The notes beneath the pieces are model-generated. The model was not told where the DNA came from. It searched no databases and worked only from the letters and a program-made list of their open reading frames with translations. From Lachnospiraceae bacterium (GTDB taxonomy: Bacteria > Bacillota_A > Clostridia > Lachnospirales > Lachnospiraceae): a stretch of DNA of 17,017 nt. Position 1 is the stretch's first letter. Every line of letters starts with the position of its first letter. The stretch covers positions 1 to 17,017 of the forward strand of contig JAQUUB010000096.1 in NCBI GenBank assembly GCA_028694115.1, in the 5' to 3' direction. Shown piece by piece: positions 7,751 to 14,979 of this stretch. Both the position numbers and the translations under genes were made by a program.

Positions 7751-7959
7751 ATACTCTCAAAATTTTTCAACCCGCCTGTTAAATATCCGTTCATCTTCCT
7801 TATTCGTCGTTTAAACCTCGTCTTCTGTTTTTGGTAGATTCTATATAAGACTTTTTATTTTTTTTCGGAACTTTTGGCAGTATCAGATTAAATTTTAAAA
7901 TATTGAATTTAAATCTTTGAATAAATCATACTGAAGCTACATGTAATATTTTCAAAATT

Positions 7960-7968
7960 GTTTTATAT
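7960..7968 (+). promoter_or_regulatory. TATA-like box of the HEPN gene, predicted leaderless transcript
   Basis: TTTTATATT is centred ~25 nt before the ATG at 7990, and no purine-rich ribosome site lies between. This spacing predicts that transcription starts at or next to the start codon, the usual arrangement of archaeal leaderless mRNAs. Confidence 0.45.
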
Positions 7969-7989
7969 TGCCATTGATTATCTAACTTT

Positions 7990-8916
7990 ATGGATGGAGA
8001 TATACCAACCGACGCTTCTGAATATATAAAGATACCAATAGGCTTTACACCAGACGAGAATGGAAAAATGGGAAGAGAATGTCCATTATGTGGAGAATAT
8101 TTTAAAGTAAAATTTGGCACTGGCTTACCAATCACATATCAAATGTGTCCTTATTGTGGACATAAAGACAATTCAAACAATTTTTTTACTCAAGATCAAA
8201 TTAAATATATGCATAGTATTGTGGCAAATGAAGTTCTTGCACCAGCATTGGAAAACTTTAGAACATCGCTAAAAGGTAAGTTAAAAAATTTTAAGCCAAG
8301 TAACACCCCCATTAAATATCCCGAAGAAACCTATGAAGAAAAAAGATTAGAAACAGATGTAATCTGTGATAATTGTGGCCTAGATTTCTCAATATATGGA
8401 GTTTTTTCAAATTGTCCCGATTGTGGTCAATTAAATGCAAAAGTTATTTTTGATAGATCTATTGAGGTTTCAATCAAAAAATTGGAATTATATAAGGATG
8501 AAAGATTAGATTCTTCTATTAGAAACGATTTACCAAAAGATGCGTTAAACGGTGGTGTTTCAGCTTTTGATGCATTGGGTAAGGGATTAAAAACAAAATA
8601 TGATCAAATTATACCTTCAAAGCCCCCAAATTTATTTCAAAATTTAGATGAGTTGAACAAATTTCTTTATAGCCAATTTGGCAAATCTATTTCTGTGTAT
8701 ACATCCGAAGAAGATTTTAATTTCCTTTTTAAAATGTTCCAAGTCAGGCATATTTATGAACATAATGCAGGTGAAATTGATAATGGTTTTATTAAAAAAC
8801 TACCTGAGTATAATAATTTAATAGGAAGAAAATATGCACTTAAGGAAGAAGAAATTAAAAAATTTTTACTCATAACTCAAGATCTTGGAACTAAAATATT
8901 TCATGAATTTGAGTGA
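7990..8916 (+). CDS. Double zinc-ribbon protein with C-terminal HEPN-type RX4H motif
   Basis: A 308-aa soluble protein. Two zinc ribbons are clear: C31-x2-C34 with C53-x2-C56, and C126-x2-C129 with C142-x2-C145. A helical linker separates them. The C-terminal ~90 residues are helical and contain R253-H-I-Y-E-H258 followed by N259. HEPN ribonucleases carry R-x4-6-H with N, D or H just after the Arg, exactly as here, in the second half of a short helical bundle. The likely activity is therefore metal-independent RNA cleavage, with the zinc ribbons as sensor or nucleic-acid-binding part. HEPN proteins are frequent toxins in archaeal defence and toxin-antitoxin loci. No MNT-type partner is next to it. 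The gene appears leaderless. A non-catalytic C-terminal helical domain is the alternative reading. Confidence 0.7.
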   Translation: MDGDIPTDASEYIKIPIGFTPDENGKMGRECPLCGEYFKVKFGTGLPITYQMCPYCGHKDNSNNFFTQDQIKYMHSIVANEVLAPALENFRTSLKGKLKNFKPSNTPIKYPEETYEEKRLETDVICDNCGLDFSIYGVFSNCPDCGQLNAKVIFDRSIEVSIKKLELYKDERLDSSIRNDLPKDALNGGVSAFDALGKGLKTKYDQIIPSKPPNLFQNLDELNKFLYSQFGKSISVYTSEEDFNFLFKMFQVRHIYEHNAGEIDNGFIKKLPEYNNLIGRKYALKEEEIKKFLLITQDLGTKIFHEFE

Positions 8917-8929
8917 CTAGATAATTTTT

Positions 8930-9020
8930 TGAATAAAGGCACTTTGCATTACATGAAGCAGAATGCCAGGTCAGATAAACTGTTTACTCTAAATGCTCAT
9001 GTTCTGGAAAGGGTGAATTA
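8930..9020 (+). pseudogene. Gene relic (C-terminal tail, paralogous to the relic at 16690)
   Basis: One frame reads YMKQNARSDKLFTLNAHV then LER before the short transposon at 9021 interrupts it. The relic at 16690-16850 reads NVKSDKPFTLNAHV then RERLEMWEKSF and a stop. The shared SDK-FTLNAHV-ER core shows that both derive from one gene family, which I do not recognise. Confidence 0.4.
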
Positions 9021-9153
9021 GTGCCTATCCGAAAAGTGTTGTTACCTACTGTAACTTTTACAATATGTAATACGCAAAATCGGAACGGATACTTTATTAT
9101 TATATGCCTAATGTGACTTTTCAACATGCATTACTGACTTTTCGGATAGGCTC
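9021..9153. mobile_element. Short non-autonomous transposon (MITE) family A, copy 1
   Basis: The 133-bp element has ends GTGCCTATCCGAAAAGT (9021-9037) and the inverse ACTTTTCGGATAGGCTC (9137-9153), with one mismatch. It is the same element as 14670-14791 in the opposite orientation, sharing internal words such as GTATCCGTTCCG and TGCATGTTGAAAAGT. It carries no gene and must have been moved by a transposase elsewhere. The ends resemble those of IS5-like elements, which is inference. Confidence 0.8.
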
Positions 9154-9166
9154 TACAACTAACAGT

Positions 9167-9853
9167 TCATGCTGTGTATTTAGAATAATTATATTCATCT
9201 ATCAGTTTAATTAAATTTTTCTTTGAAAGTATTTCATCATTCCTTAGCCCTTGATAATTTCTTACGTGTTGGTAAATACACTTTATTTGTTTACAAAAAT
9301 AGACGTATTCTTCACATTTACTTTCATATTTTTTCACATAAGATTTTGCATAATTTTCCGCTATGCTAGAATCCCATAAAGGAAAGAATGTAGGAACTAA
9401 TACATGTAAGGCTTTTGCTACTGACACAGGACTTTTTCTATCTTTTATTTTCTCAGAAACAAGCATCGTAGCTTCAAGAAAATCATTGAACAAATTCCTT
9501 ATAACTGGATCATCCTCTTCAGAAAGTGTAGATATATCTCGATCTCTAAAATTATTGATTATAATATAATTTTTGCTTATGCATGCTTCAAGTTTCTCAA
9601 AATCCAAAGGTCCATATCTCTTTCCGAATCTATAATAACCCCAGTTCCAATTTAAAAGAAGGAGTGCCACCGCATTTGCCATGGATGCAGGATCGTTCAA
9701 ATGATCTGAAACATGAGCAGTCGCAACTGTATAATAAAGATCACGCCTTTCATCTCTTTGAAACATTCTACATCTATTTAAAAATTCATTCTCTTCTGGA
9801 ATTTCTGGAATCAAAATACCATCACAATTAACCATATTAATAAAATGGTTCAT
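9167..9853 (-). CDS. Hypothetical 228-aa protein with LH-P-FPLWD motif
   Basis: Unknown family. A soluble, mostly helical protein with NWNWGYYRFGK at 68-78 and KALHVLVPTFFPLWDSSIAE at 147-166. An LH-x4-P-x3-P-(L/M)-WD core recurs, as far as I remember, in uncharacterised helical proteins of accessory loci, but I cannot name a domain. There is no membrane helix, nuclease motif or cysteine pattern. The ATG at 9853 has no strong ribosome site. A CTTATACTG word ~28 nt upstream on its strand suggests a leaderless transcript. It is a single gene, convergent with the HEPN gene across transposon A and the relic at 8930. Confidence 0.65.
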   Translation of the reverse strand: MNHFINMVNCDGILIPEIPEENEFLNRCRMFQRDERRDLYYTVATAHVSDHLNDPASMANAVALLLLNWNWGYYRFGKRYGPLDFEKLEACISKNYIIINNFRDRDISTLSEEDDPVIRNLFNDFLEATMLVSEKIKDRKSPVSVAKALHVLVPTFFPLWDSSIAENYAKSYVKKYESKCEEYVYFCKQIKCIYQHVRNYQGLRNDEILSKKNLIKLIDEYNYSKYTA

Positions 9854-9957
9854 CTACTTATAATATTTTTTACAGTATAAGCATCAAATAATCAAAAGGC
9901 AATTGAAGTGCTGGAAGTAAATCCTGTTTTCATTAGTCTTCGTAGCATCGTTCTAAA

Positions 9958-10084
9958 TTAAAATGTAGTCTTTTTCTCTTTTTCCATTACTGCTTCTCCT
10001 CGATGCTTTTCTGCGCTTATTTTGCGTTTTAGTGATCCTTTGACAGCGTTTAGGCTAATATAAGAGTGGTTGAATACTTGTTTT
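9958..10084 (-). pseudogene. Possible transposase C-terminal remnant
   Basis: This minus-strand frame reads VFNHSYISLNAVKGSLKRK, then ISAEKHRGEAVMEKEKKTTF and a stop, with no start and a stop codon close upstream. Its composition resembles the basic C-terminus of IS5/IS1182-type transposases, but the match is weak. The plus strand nearby also reads EYLFLAVMGHNLSLA and a stop, which looks equally transposase-like. I regard 9900-10130 as decayed insertion-sequence DNA. Confidence 0.25.
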
Positions 10085-10166
10085 TAGCAGTAATGGGTCA
10101 CAATCTTTCCCTTGCCTAAAACAATCAGCTCAGTAACAATTAAATATTTTGTACATAGTCTAATTA

Positions 10167-10354
10167 ATGCCAATTAAATCTATAGGGGCAGCGGGGGCAA
10201 ATCCTAAGCCGATATGCCCGAAATGTGGAGAATATCTTAAACGGCTTGGGTACTGGAAAATAGGAAATGGAAGAGAGTCGGGTTAAGCTGTCCCTCTTCA
10301 ACCTGATTATATTATAAAGATCTTGTGGAATTGACAGAAGACCCGGAGGAATAA
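10167..10354 (+). pseudogene. Small zinc-ribbon protein gene, frameshifted
   Basis: ATG at 10167 opens a frame containing CPKCGEYLKRLGYWKIGNG and stops at 10286. The frame +2 continues as WKRVGLSCPSST, meets a TGA, then reads LYYKDLVELTEDPEE to a stop at 10354. Together this looks like a ~60-aa zinc ribbon (C-x2-C, then a degenerate second knuckle) broken by one frameshift and one nonsense change. Its final codons overlap the GGAGGA site of the next gene, so it was the first gene of a small operon. Confidence 0.45.
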
Positions 10355-10358
10355 AAGC

Positions 10359-10691
10359 ACGACTATAACTACCATAGATGATCCAGTTCTTATTCAAAAA
10401 GCCTACGAAATGAAACAAGTAGGTATGTTTGTTTCAGATATTGCAAAAACACTATCTGAAGAAACAGGAGACAGAATAACGCAAATTTCTTTATGGAGAC
10501 TATTCAATAATAAAAATGAAGAGCCCTTAACAATCTCCCAGAGGCTTAAAAGTCTCAAAGATAGACTAGAAACACAGAAAGAAGAGCTTAACAGGCTCCA
10601 AAATGAAATAGAGGATCTGGCAGCAGAAAAAAAAAGCTTAAATGAAGAGATAGACGGGACTTTGAGCAGGTCCAAAGAGAAGGAGGAATAA
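10359..10691 (+). CDS. HTH protein with C-terminal coiled coil, start codon changed to ACG
   Basis: A small DNA-binding protein of unknown role. From the ATG at 10410 it is 93 aa. The frame extends upstream as TITTIDDPVLIQKAYE, which looks like the first helix of the HTH domain (QKAYEMKQVGMFVSDIAKTL, then a recognition helix around ITQISLWRLFNN). A strong GGAGGA (10346-10351) lies eight bases before an ACG at 10359, and ATG 10410 has no ribosome site. The original start was therefore probably ATG at 10359, now ACG. Residues from ~60 on are an E/K/L-rich coiled coil. It sits between the broken zinc ribbon and the 45-aa gene, four bases before the latter. The HTH type resembles recombinase-like or Tn-associated HTHs. 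Confidence 0.55.
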   Translation, partial: TTITTIDDPVLIQKAYEMKQVGMFVSDIAKTLSEETGDRITQISLWRLFNNKNEEPLTISQRLKSLKDRLETQKEELNRLQNEIEDLAAEKKSLNEEIDGTLSRSKEKEE

Positions 10692-10695
10692 GCCA

Positions 10696-10833
10696 ATGGA
10701 GAGTATAATGCATCTCGAAGGGGATTTTTCAGATGCCGAATACAACAAAATAAACGATGTTCGAAAAGAGTTGAATTTGTCATGGTCTGAATTAGTGAAG
10801 AAAGTTGGAGTAATGAAAGAATTGTGTAGATGA
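10696..10833 (+). CDS. Small 45-aa protein
   Basis: ATG at 10696 follows GGAGG (10683-10687) by eight bases, a strong ribosome site, and starts four bases after the HTH gene ends. The protein contains DFSDAEYNKINDVRKELNLS then WSELV. Archaeal small regulators often carry a D-x-EY-x-K-(x)n-LGLTWEE-type segment that forms a ribbon or short helix pair, sometimes as antitoxins. The match is suggestive only. It may be C-terminally truncated, since the frame ends soon after this motif. It is co-transcribed with the HTH gene. Confidence 0.5.
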   Translation: MESIMHLEGDFSDAEYNKINDVRKELNLSWSELVKKVGVMKELCR

Positions 10834-10842
10834 ATAACAGTA

Positions 10843-10866
10843 ATTCTTTTTTTCTTTCCTTTTTGT
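10843..10866 (+). terminator. Poly-T termination region
   Basis: ATTCTTTTTTTCTTTCCTTT follows the stop of the 45-aa gene by 10 bases. Archaeal termination commonly uses such T-rich tracts. A hairpin CCAG..CTGA/TCAGCTGG at ~10880-10904 lies just beyond. Confidence 0.4.
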
Positions 10867-10973
10867 GCTATTAATTGGCCTCCAGATCTGACCGGATCAG
10901 CTGGACATAGAAATCAGTATCATGAGGATTATGTATCTAATGGAATTGTTCATTTCGTCGATTTATTATAAAT

Positions 10974-11059
10974 ATATATTAATGATGACATGGTTAACAT
11001 TTAATGGTTTTTGATTTAAATCTAATTTTAAAAGTTCTGAAGAAATCGATATCAATGAG
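10974..11059. repeat. Dispersed 86-bp repeat, copy 2 (inverted relative to copy 1)
   Basis: About 86% identical to the inverse of 7113-7198. It is continuous with further non-coding sequence (GAGACTTTTTATTATTTTC and a TCTGGG...CCCAGA pairing) up to the end of the 440-aa gene at 11174. No gene is visible in 10867-11173. Confidence 0.6.
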
Positions 11060-11173
11060 ACTTTTTATTATTTTCTGGGTTTTTGATTGATTGCCGTTAA
11101 TTGCCAGTGAAATTCCGGGTAAATTTTGGCGATCCCAGAAGATATTAAAAAGTCTCTAAAATTCCTTTTACTT

Positions 11174-12496
11174 TTACCTCTCTTCTTCAACAATTACATT
11201 ATTCATTAAATCTATTATATCAAGAAAAGGAGAGCTTTTAGAAACATAAAATTTTTTTATTAATTTGTTTGCAACTTTTCTTTTTTCTTTTAGTTGAAAT
11301 TCATAATAATTTTTTTCTTCTTTATTTTTGCAAACTTTAATCCAATTTGTAAATATTTCACGTGAAGGTTTGATCAAACTAGATGCCGAAATCAGTTGAG
11401 ATAATCCATGAGTAGGAATAAAACCAATAACTCCTATTGCAAATGATGCTGAATTATATAACAGCTGTCCATATGGTTGTTTTTTCATTTTATTAAAGTG
11501 ATCATTAAATTCTTGATCAAATACCTCATCAAACGTTTCCTGAATCTTTATAAATGTTTCATATGTTCTTTCCATCCCGTTGATGAAGTTTTCTCTTTCT
11601 GAATCAAAACCTACACTTTGAATACTTGTTTGAATTATTTCATCGTATTTTTCCCTAAATGAAGTTTTTTCAATTGGTTTTCTCAAATCACATATATCCT
11701 CAAAAGACAGTGAATCTATTCGCTCTACTGGAAGTTGTCTACCCTGCAGTTTATTCAAGCCAAGCTCCCAAAATATTTTCAAAAAAACTTGTGTATCTGA
11801 TAATAAGGTTCTAGATCTTGTAAAGTCTGATAAATTATAATCAATATAATGTTCTATAGGAAGGGAACTCTCACAATTGACTACTCTTGCACCAGACATA
11901 TGATATAGCATTATTGAATAATTTAATATATTTGTCTTTTCGAGAGAAGGCCAATTTAAAGTTTTATCTATCAAATCTTCTCGTCTCAAAATATCGGAGT
12001 CTTCAATTTTAGTCGTTATAGAAATTAAGTCCAATTTAGACAAATTCGGTAAATTTCTTCTGAGCACAGATGTTTCTTCTTTCAAAGCTTTTAACATATT
12101 TTCTTTAAACCAGTTTGTATTTTCATAAAGTTCCCAACTAACTGTTTTTTTAATATTCTTTTCATAAAAATCGCTGATATTCTCTTTTAATGAATATTTT
12201 ACAATACCATCATCAAAATAATCTCTTATTTGCTCTTTATCTTTTCTTAAAGCCGGAATTATCATGTTTTCACGTAACAAAATAGGGTTGTCTCTAAAAA
12301 TGGGGTAAATAAATTCATTTGTTAGATGGGAAGCTGCACAAACAACGGTACTTTTGGTTAAAAGAGTGATCTTTAGCCTACGCTCAGTTTCTTTAAGGTA
12401 TTCTTCTTTGTTATTTTCGAATCTAAAAATAATCGGATCAAAATCAGTGACATATGCCCTTGGGCCACGAAAAGTATGAGGGTCTATTCTCTTCAT
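11174..12496 (-). CDS. Hypothetical 440-aa protein
   Basis: Unknown family. A largely helical protein, highly charged in its first 330 residues. A clear hydrophobic segment lies at ~343-375 (LLYNSASFAIGVIGFIP and on) and a basic C-terminal tail follows. A notable block near 200-220 reads LYHMSGARVVNCESSLP. No nuclease, NTPase or zinc motif is evident. The longest frame starts with GTG at 12505, but that has no ribosome site. I prefer the ATG at 12496, preceded by GTGGT. It stands alone, and its upstream region contains the 18-bp palindrome at 12583. A membrane-associated or membrane-inserting helical effector is conceivable from the hydrophobic segment, without further support. Confidence 0.65.
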   Translation of the reverse strand: MKRIDPHTFRGPRAYVTDFDPIIFRFENNKEEYLKETERRLKITLLTKSTVVCAASHLTNEFIYPIFRDNPILLRENMIIPALRKDKEQIRDYFDDGIVKYSLKENISDFYEKNIKKTVSWELYENTNWFKENMLKALKEETSVLRRNLPNLSKLDLISITTKIEDSDILRREDLIDKTLNWPSLEKTNILNYSIMLYHMSGARVVNCESSLPIEHYIDYNLSDFTRSRTLLSDTQVFLKIFWELGLNKLQGRQLPVERIDSLSFEDICDLRKPIEKTSFREKYDEIIQTSIQSVGFDSERENFINGMERTYETFIKIQETFDEVFDQEFNDHFNKMKKQPYGQLLYNSASFAIGVIGFIPTHGLSQLISASSLIKPSREIFTNWIKVCKNKEEKNYYEFQLKEKRKVANKLIKKFYVSKSSPFLDIIDLMNNVIVEEER

Positions 12497-12582
12497 GAGT
12501 ACCACGACTTGAATTCATAGCACACCGCAAAACAAATTTGTTCTCAAAGTAATGAAAATTCAGACTATTTACCGATAGAAAA

Positions 12583-12600
12583 CTCGATTGATCATTCGAG
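12583..12600. promoter_or_regulatory. 18-bp near-perfect palindrome, possible operator
   Basis: CTCGATTGATCATTCGAG is symmetric around TGATCA except for one base pair. It lies ~87 bp upstream of the 440-aa gene's start. A dimeric regulator site is possible. No promoter could be assigned confidently. Confidence 0.3.
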
Positions 12601-12869
12601 ATTTGAAGGTTAATGAAGCAAATTAGATCTTTTTCAATGAAATAATCAAATATCGATTTAGGTTTAAATGTAGGAATTTAGCAGTTGATAAATTGAAAAG
12701 CAGACAATCCATATAAACGCTTTTATATATATTAATTAATATATTACTAAATATAATATTAGTCTACTTTAAATTGAAACACTGAATTTGCAGGAAGAAT
12801 TCAGACTTCTACTAAACTCAATATTCGACATCAAAAGACTTCAATCTTGATTACGTGTTCAAAGAATTA
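12601..12869. other. AT-rich non-coding stretch
   Basis: No gene seen on either strand. It contains a very AT-rich core (TTTTATATATATTAATTAAT near 12721) and otherwise nothing recognisable. Confidence 0.4.
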
Positions 12870-12933
12870 TAACCAATTTCGAAATCCAGTGATTTTTTTG
12901 TTTACACGAATCACTGGATTTTGGAACTGAGTC
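12870..12933. repeat. Palindromic (MITE-like) element, copy 2
   Basis: The right arm ATCACTGGATTTTGGAACTG plus AGTC (12910-12933) is the same arm as in 3062-3125. The left arm (12870-12893) pairs perfectly over its inner 12 bases and is decayed outside. A second copy of a non-coding hairpin element. Confidence 0.65.
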
Positions 12934-12978
12934 CTTCTTTTTTTAATTTAATTTTATTCCTCGTATTTTTTATTCTAT

Positions 12979-13094
12979 AGGACTTACGCAGTTGAACTGA
13001 AAATCATACGCAGAAAGCACTCTACTGTCTAAATCCTATTTATTTTGGTGAGGTCGCATGTACTTTGATTTCGCTCCTCAATTGAGTAAGTCCT
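12979..13094. mobile_element. Short non-autonomous transposon (MITE) family B, copy 1 with target duplication
   Basis: The 116-bp element has ends AGGACTTACGCAGTTGA (12979-12995) and the inverse TCAATTGAGTAAGTCCT (13078-13094), two mismatches in 17. It is flanked on both sides by a perfect 7-bp repeat ATTCTAT (12972-12978 and 13095-13101), the expected target duplication. There is no coding capacity. Its right half recurs at 16330-16418. Confidence 0.75.
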
Positions 13095-13190
13095 ATTCTA
13101 TTCTCCTTAGGATGGGATATATAGATAGCTAAATTCCCAAATGAAATCAATAGGAAGGGCGCATATTTCATATGGAAAATATGTTATATG

Positions 13191-13198
13191 TATATATA
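13191..13198 (+). promoter_or_regulatory. TATA-like box of the MCM-like gene
   Basis: TATATATA lies ~48 nt before the ATG at 13243, predicting a leader of ~23 nt that holds the GGCGGT ribosome site at 13233-13238. Confidence 0.4.
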
Positions 13199-13242
13199 GT
13201 TTAAGGTCACTGTAGCTTTAATATAAGTGATCGGCGGTTGAG

Positions 13243-14490
13243 ATGTCCCTTAATGACAGGTCTTACGGATATGAATTTACAGGATATGAACGTAATCTCT
13301 TATTTAATCCGAATAATAAATTTAATGATACTGGTTATGTTCGATATTCTAGTAAACAGAGAGGGGAATTTTTCCTTGATCCCTCTCCTGATTATAAGAC
13401 CCATAAGGAAGAACTTTATATTTTAAAAGATTGCAAGGATAAACCTCCTCCAAACCAGTTAATAGAAGCTGTGGTTAGAGAAACTGGATCTAAAATTGTA
13501 GAAATAAATAAGCAGTATCATAAAATAACATTTAAGTATGTGTCCGGCTGGGATAATGTAGATCCTAAAAAGATTTTAGGAAATGAAATTTTAAATAAAG
13601 AAGAGTTTCTGGCTACTTTAAGCTCAATGATGATAGGACATGAAGAAGTCCTAGACTTAAGATTAGGCATTGGAATGTTTATCTGTTCTTCCCCTCAGTT
13701 ATCTGAGTCTGAGATAGGAGGTATAGATACTACTGTAGTAAGGAAACCTAGAGATAGCCAGAAATGGACAAAATTTACTCAGATTACAAAAATCATACCT
13801 CCTGAATATAGAAAACCTTCTTCTAGAGTCTGTTATTTTACATTAGATAACGCTTCTAGAACAGATCTTTTAGGTTGCTGCGAACTTAATAGAGCTTATA
13901 ATAATGCTGTTACTGTACCTGTGCATATCCCATTACCATTTACTGTAGAGTTTAAAAAGACTGAGAAGAAAGATTGGGAAAGTCAAGCCAAAATTGCAAG
14001 CACGTTCATGATGAATTCTCATCTGTTTCAACCAGAAATTCCTGATGGCATGGAGAAGAAAGTGCATGATGCTATGCATAATGTTAATGAACTTGTTAAA
14101 TATAAGTATGAGATTCCTTATTTTCAAGACATAGGTTCAGTAGTACCTAGATTAACTACGTCTATTTGCAGGCTTAATTTTGGATCAGAGGTTACGAGTA
14201 AGAATCTTGAAGATAGCCTGGAAGTCTGGTCTGGTTTAGTAATGGAGACTTTTAAAATTGGAGAAGTAAGGAGAGAAGTTAAGGGTGTTTATAATCTCAA
14301 TGACAATGAAATTATAATGTTATCCGAAATAAAGCATATGAATGATACAGGAATGGAGATAACTGTTGAAAACCTCAAAAAAATAACTCGAATCTGGGAG
14401 TGGGATTTTGATCAAGTTCTAAACAGTTTAAGTCAAAAAGGACATATTTATTTTCCACATATTAATAAAATAAGATTAATAGAAAGATGA
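13243..14490 (+). CDS. Probable degenerate MCM-like AAA+ protein with C-terminal winged helix
   Basis: A 415-aa protein without close recognisable relatives. Several blocks fall in the order of MCM helicases. M130-IGHEEVLDLRLGIGMF resembles the IyGhe-vK-all-lfGG block just before Walker A. Residues ~196-256 (CYFTLDNASR, then AVTVPVHIPLPFTVEFKKTE, D244) resemble the region from LAAANP to SRFDL-F and the following D. PRLTTSICRLNFGSEVTSKN at ~302-321 resembles the lid PR-LE-LIRLAEA-A...VT--D. Residues ~352-413 look like the C-terminal winged helix (SLSQKGHIYFPHINKIRL). A GxxxxGK[ST] Walker A and a DEFDKM box are absent, so no ATPase activity is expected. GGCGGT at 13233 serves as ribosome site. 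Mobile elements of methanogens often carry derived MCMs. This assignment is by eye and uncertain. Confidence 0.45.
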   Translation: MSLNDRSYGYEFTGYERNLLFNPNNKFNDTGYVRYSSKQRGEFFLDPSPDYKTHKEELYILKDCKDKPPPNQLIEAVVRETGSKIVEINKQYHKITFKYVSGWDNVDPKKILGNEILNKEEFLATLSSMMIGHEEVLDLRLGIGMFICSSPQLSESEIGGIDTTVVRKPRDSQKWTKFTQITKIIPPEYRKPSSRVCYFTLDNASRTDLLGCCELNRAYNNAVTVPVHIPLPFTVEFKKTEKKDWESQAKIASTFMMNSHLFQPEIPDGMEKKVHDAMHNVNELVKYKYEIPYFQDIGSVVPRLTTSICRLNFGSEVTSKNLEDSLEVWSGLVMETFKIGEVRREVKGVYNLNDNEIIMLSEIKHMNDTGMEITVENLKKITRIWEWDFDQVLNSLSQKGHIYFPHINKIRLIER

Positions 14491-14669
14491 TTATTACCTT
14501 CATCTATCTATCATATTCTAATGGCTATTAGCGAAAAGATTCTGTTGAATCAAGATATGATAAAAGAAAAGGGAACAGTTATGAAATTATTCCTATGTAA
14601 TAAGATATACTTTTAACAAAGGAATATAGTTTTTATAGTTTTTAAGTTTCAGGTAACAAACTCAACTTA
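14491..14669. other. Non-coding stretch
   Basis: No gene, hairpin or repeat recognised between the MCM-like gene and transposon A copy 2. Confidence 0.4.
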
Positions 14670-14791
14670 GAGCCTATCCGAAAAGTCAGTAGTGCATGTT
14701 GAAAAGTTACAATAGGTCTATATATCAGAGTATCCGTTCCGGTTTTGTGTATTGTAAAAGTTATAACAGGTAATAATTTTTGGATCGGCTC
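14670..14791. mobile_element. Short non-autonomous transposon (MITE) family A, copy 2
   Basis: The 122-bp element has left end GAGCCTATCCGAAAAGT and a diverged right end TTTTTGGATCGGCTC. TTA lies on both sides (14667-14669 and 14792-14794), consistent with a 3-bp target duplication. The interior matches the inverse of 9021-9153 throughout. The remaining spacer to 14979 shows nothing recognisable. Confidence 0.8.
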
Positions 14792-14979
14792 TTAATCTAA
14801 ATACTTACTTCACGTCTGCCATGTCTAATTCTAACTTTGTTTCAGAGTGAATTTTCGGGTGACTATTGTAAAAAGAAGTAGTAGGAATACTGCAATTTAG
14901 CTCTCAGGAGAGAAATGTTGTAATATATGCCTTTACTTAAATATGTGGTCTAATGATGGTGCTTCTAAAATGTGAATAG

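Noticed and set aside
7848..7920. Possible third copy of the 86-bp repeat
   Set aside because: Only short AT-rich words (GACTTTTTATT, GGAACTTTT) match; too weak in this base composition.
10403..10783. 126-aa minus-strand frame
   Set aside because: Antisense to the HTH/coiled-coil and 45-aa genes, which have ribosome sites and sensible domains.
10890..11035. Plus-strand frame reading DQLDIEISIMRIMYLMELF
   Set aside because: No ribosome site at any of its ATG codons, and it overlaps the dispersed repeat at 10974-11059.
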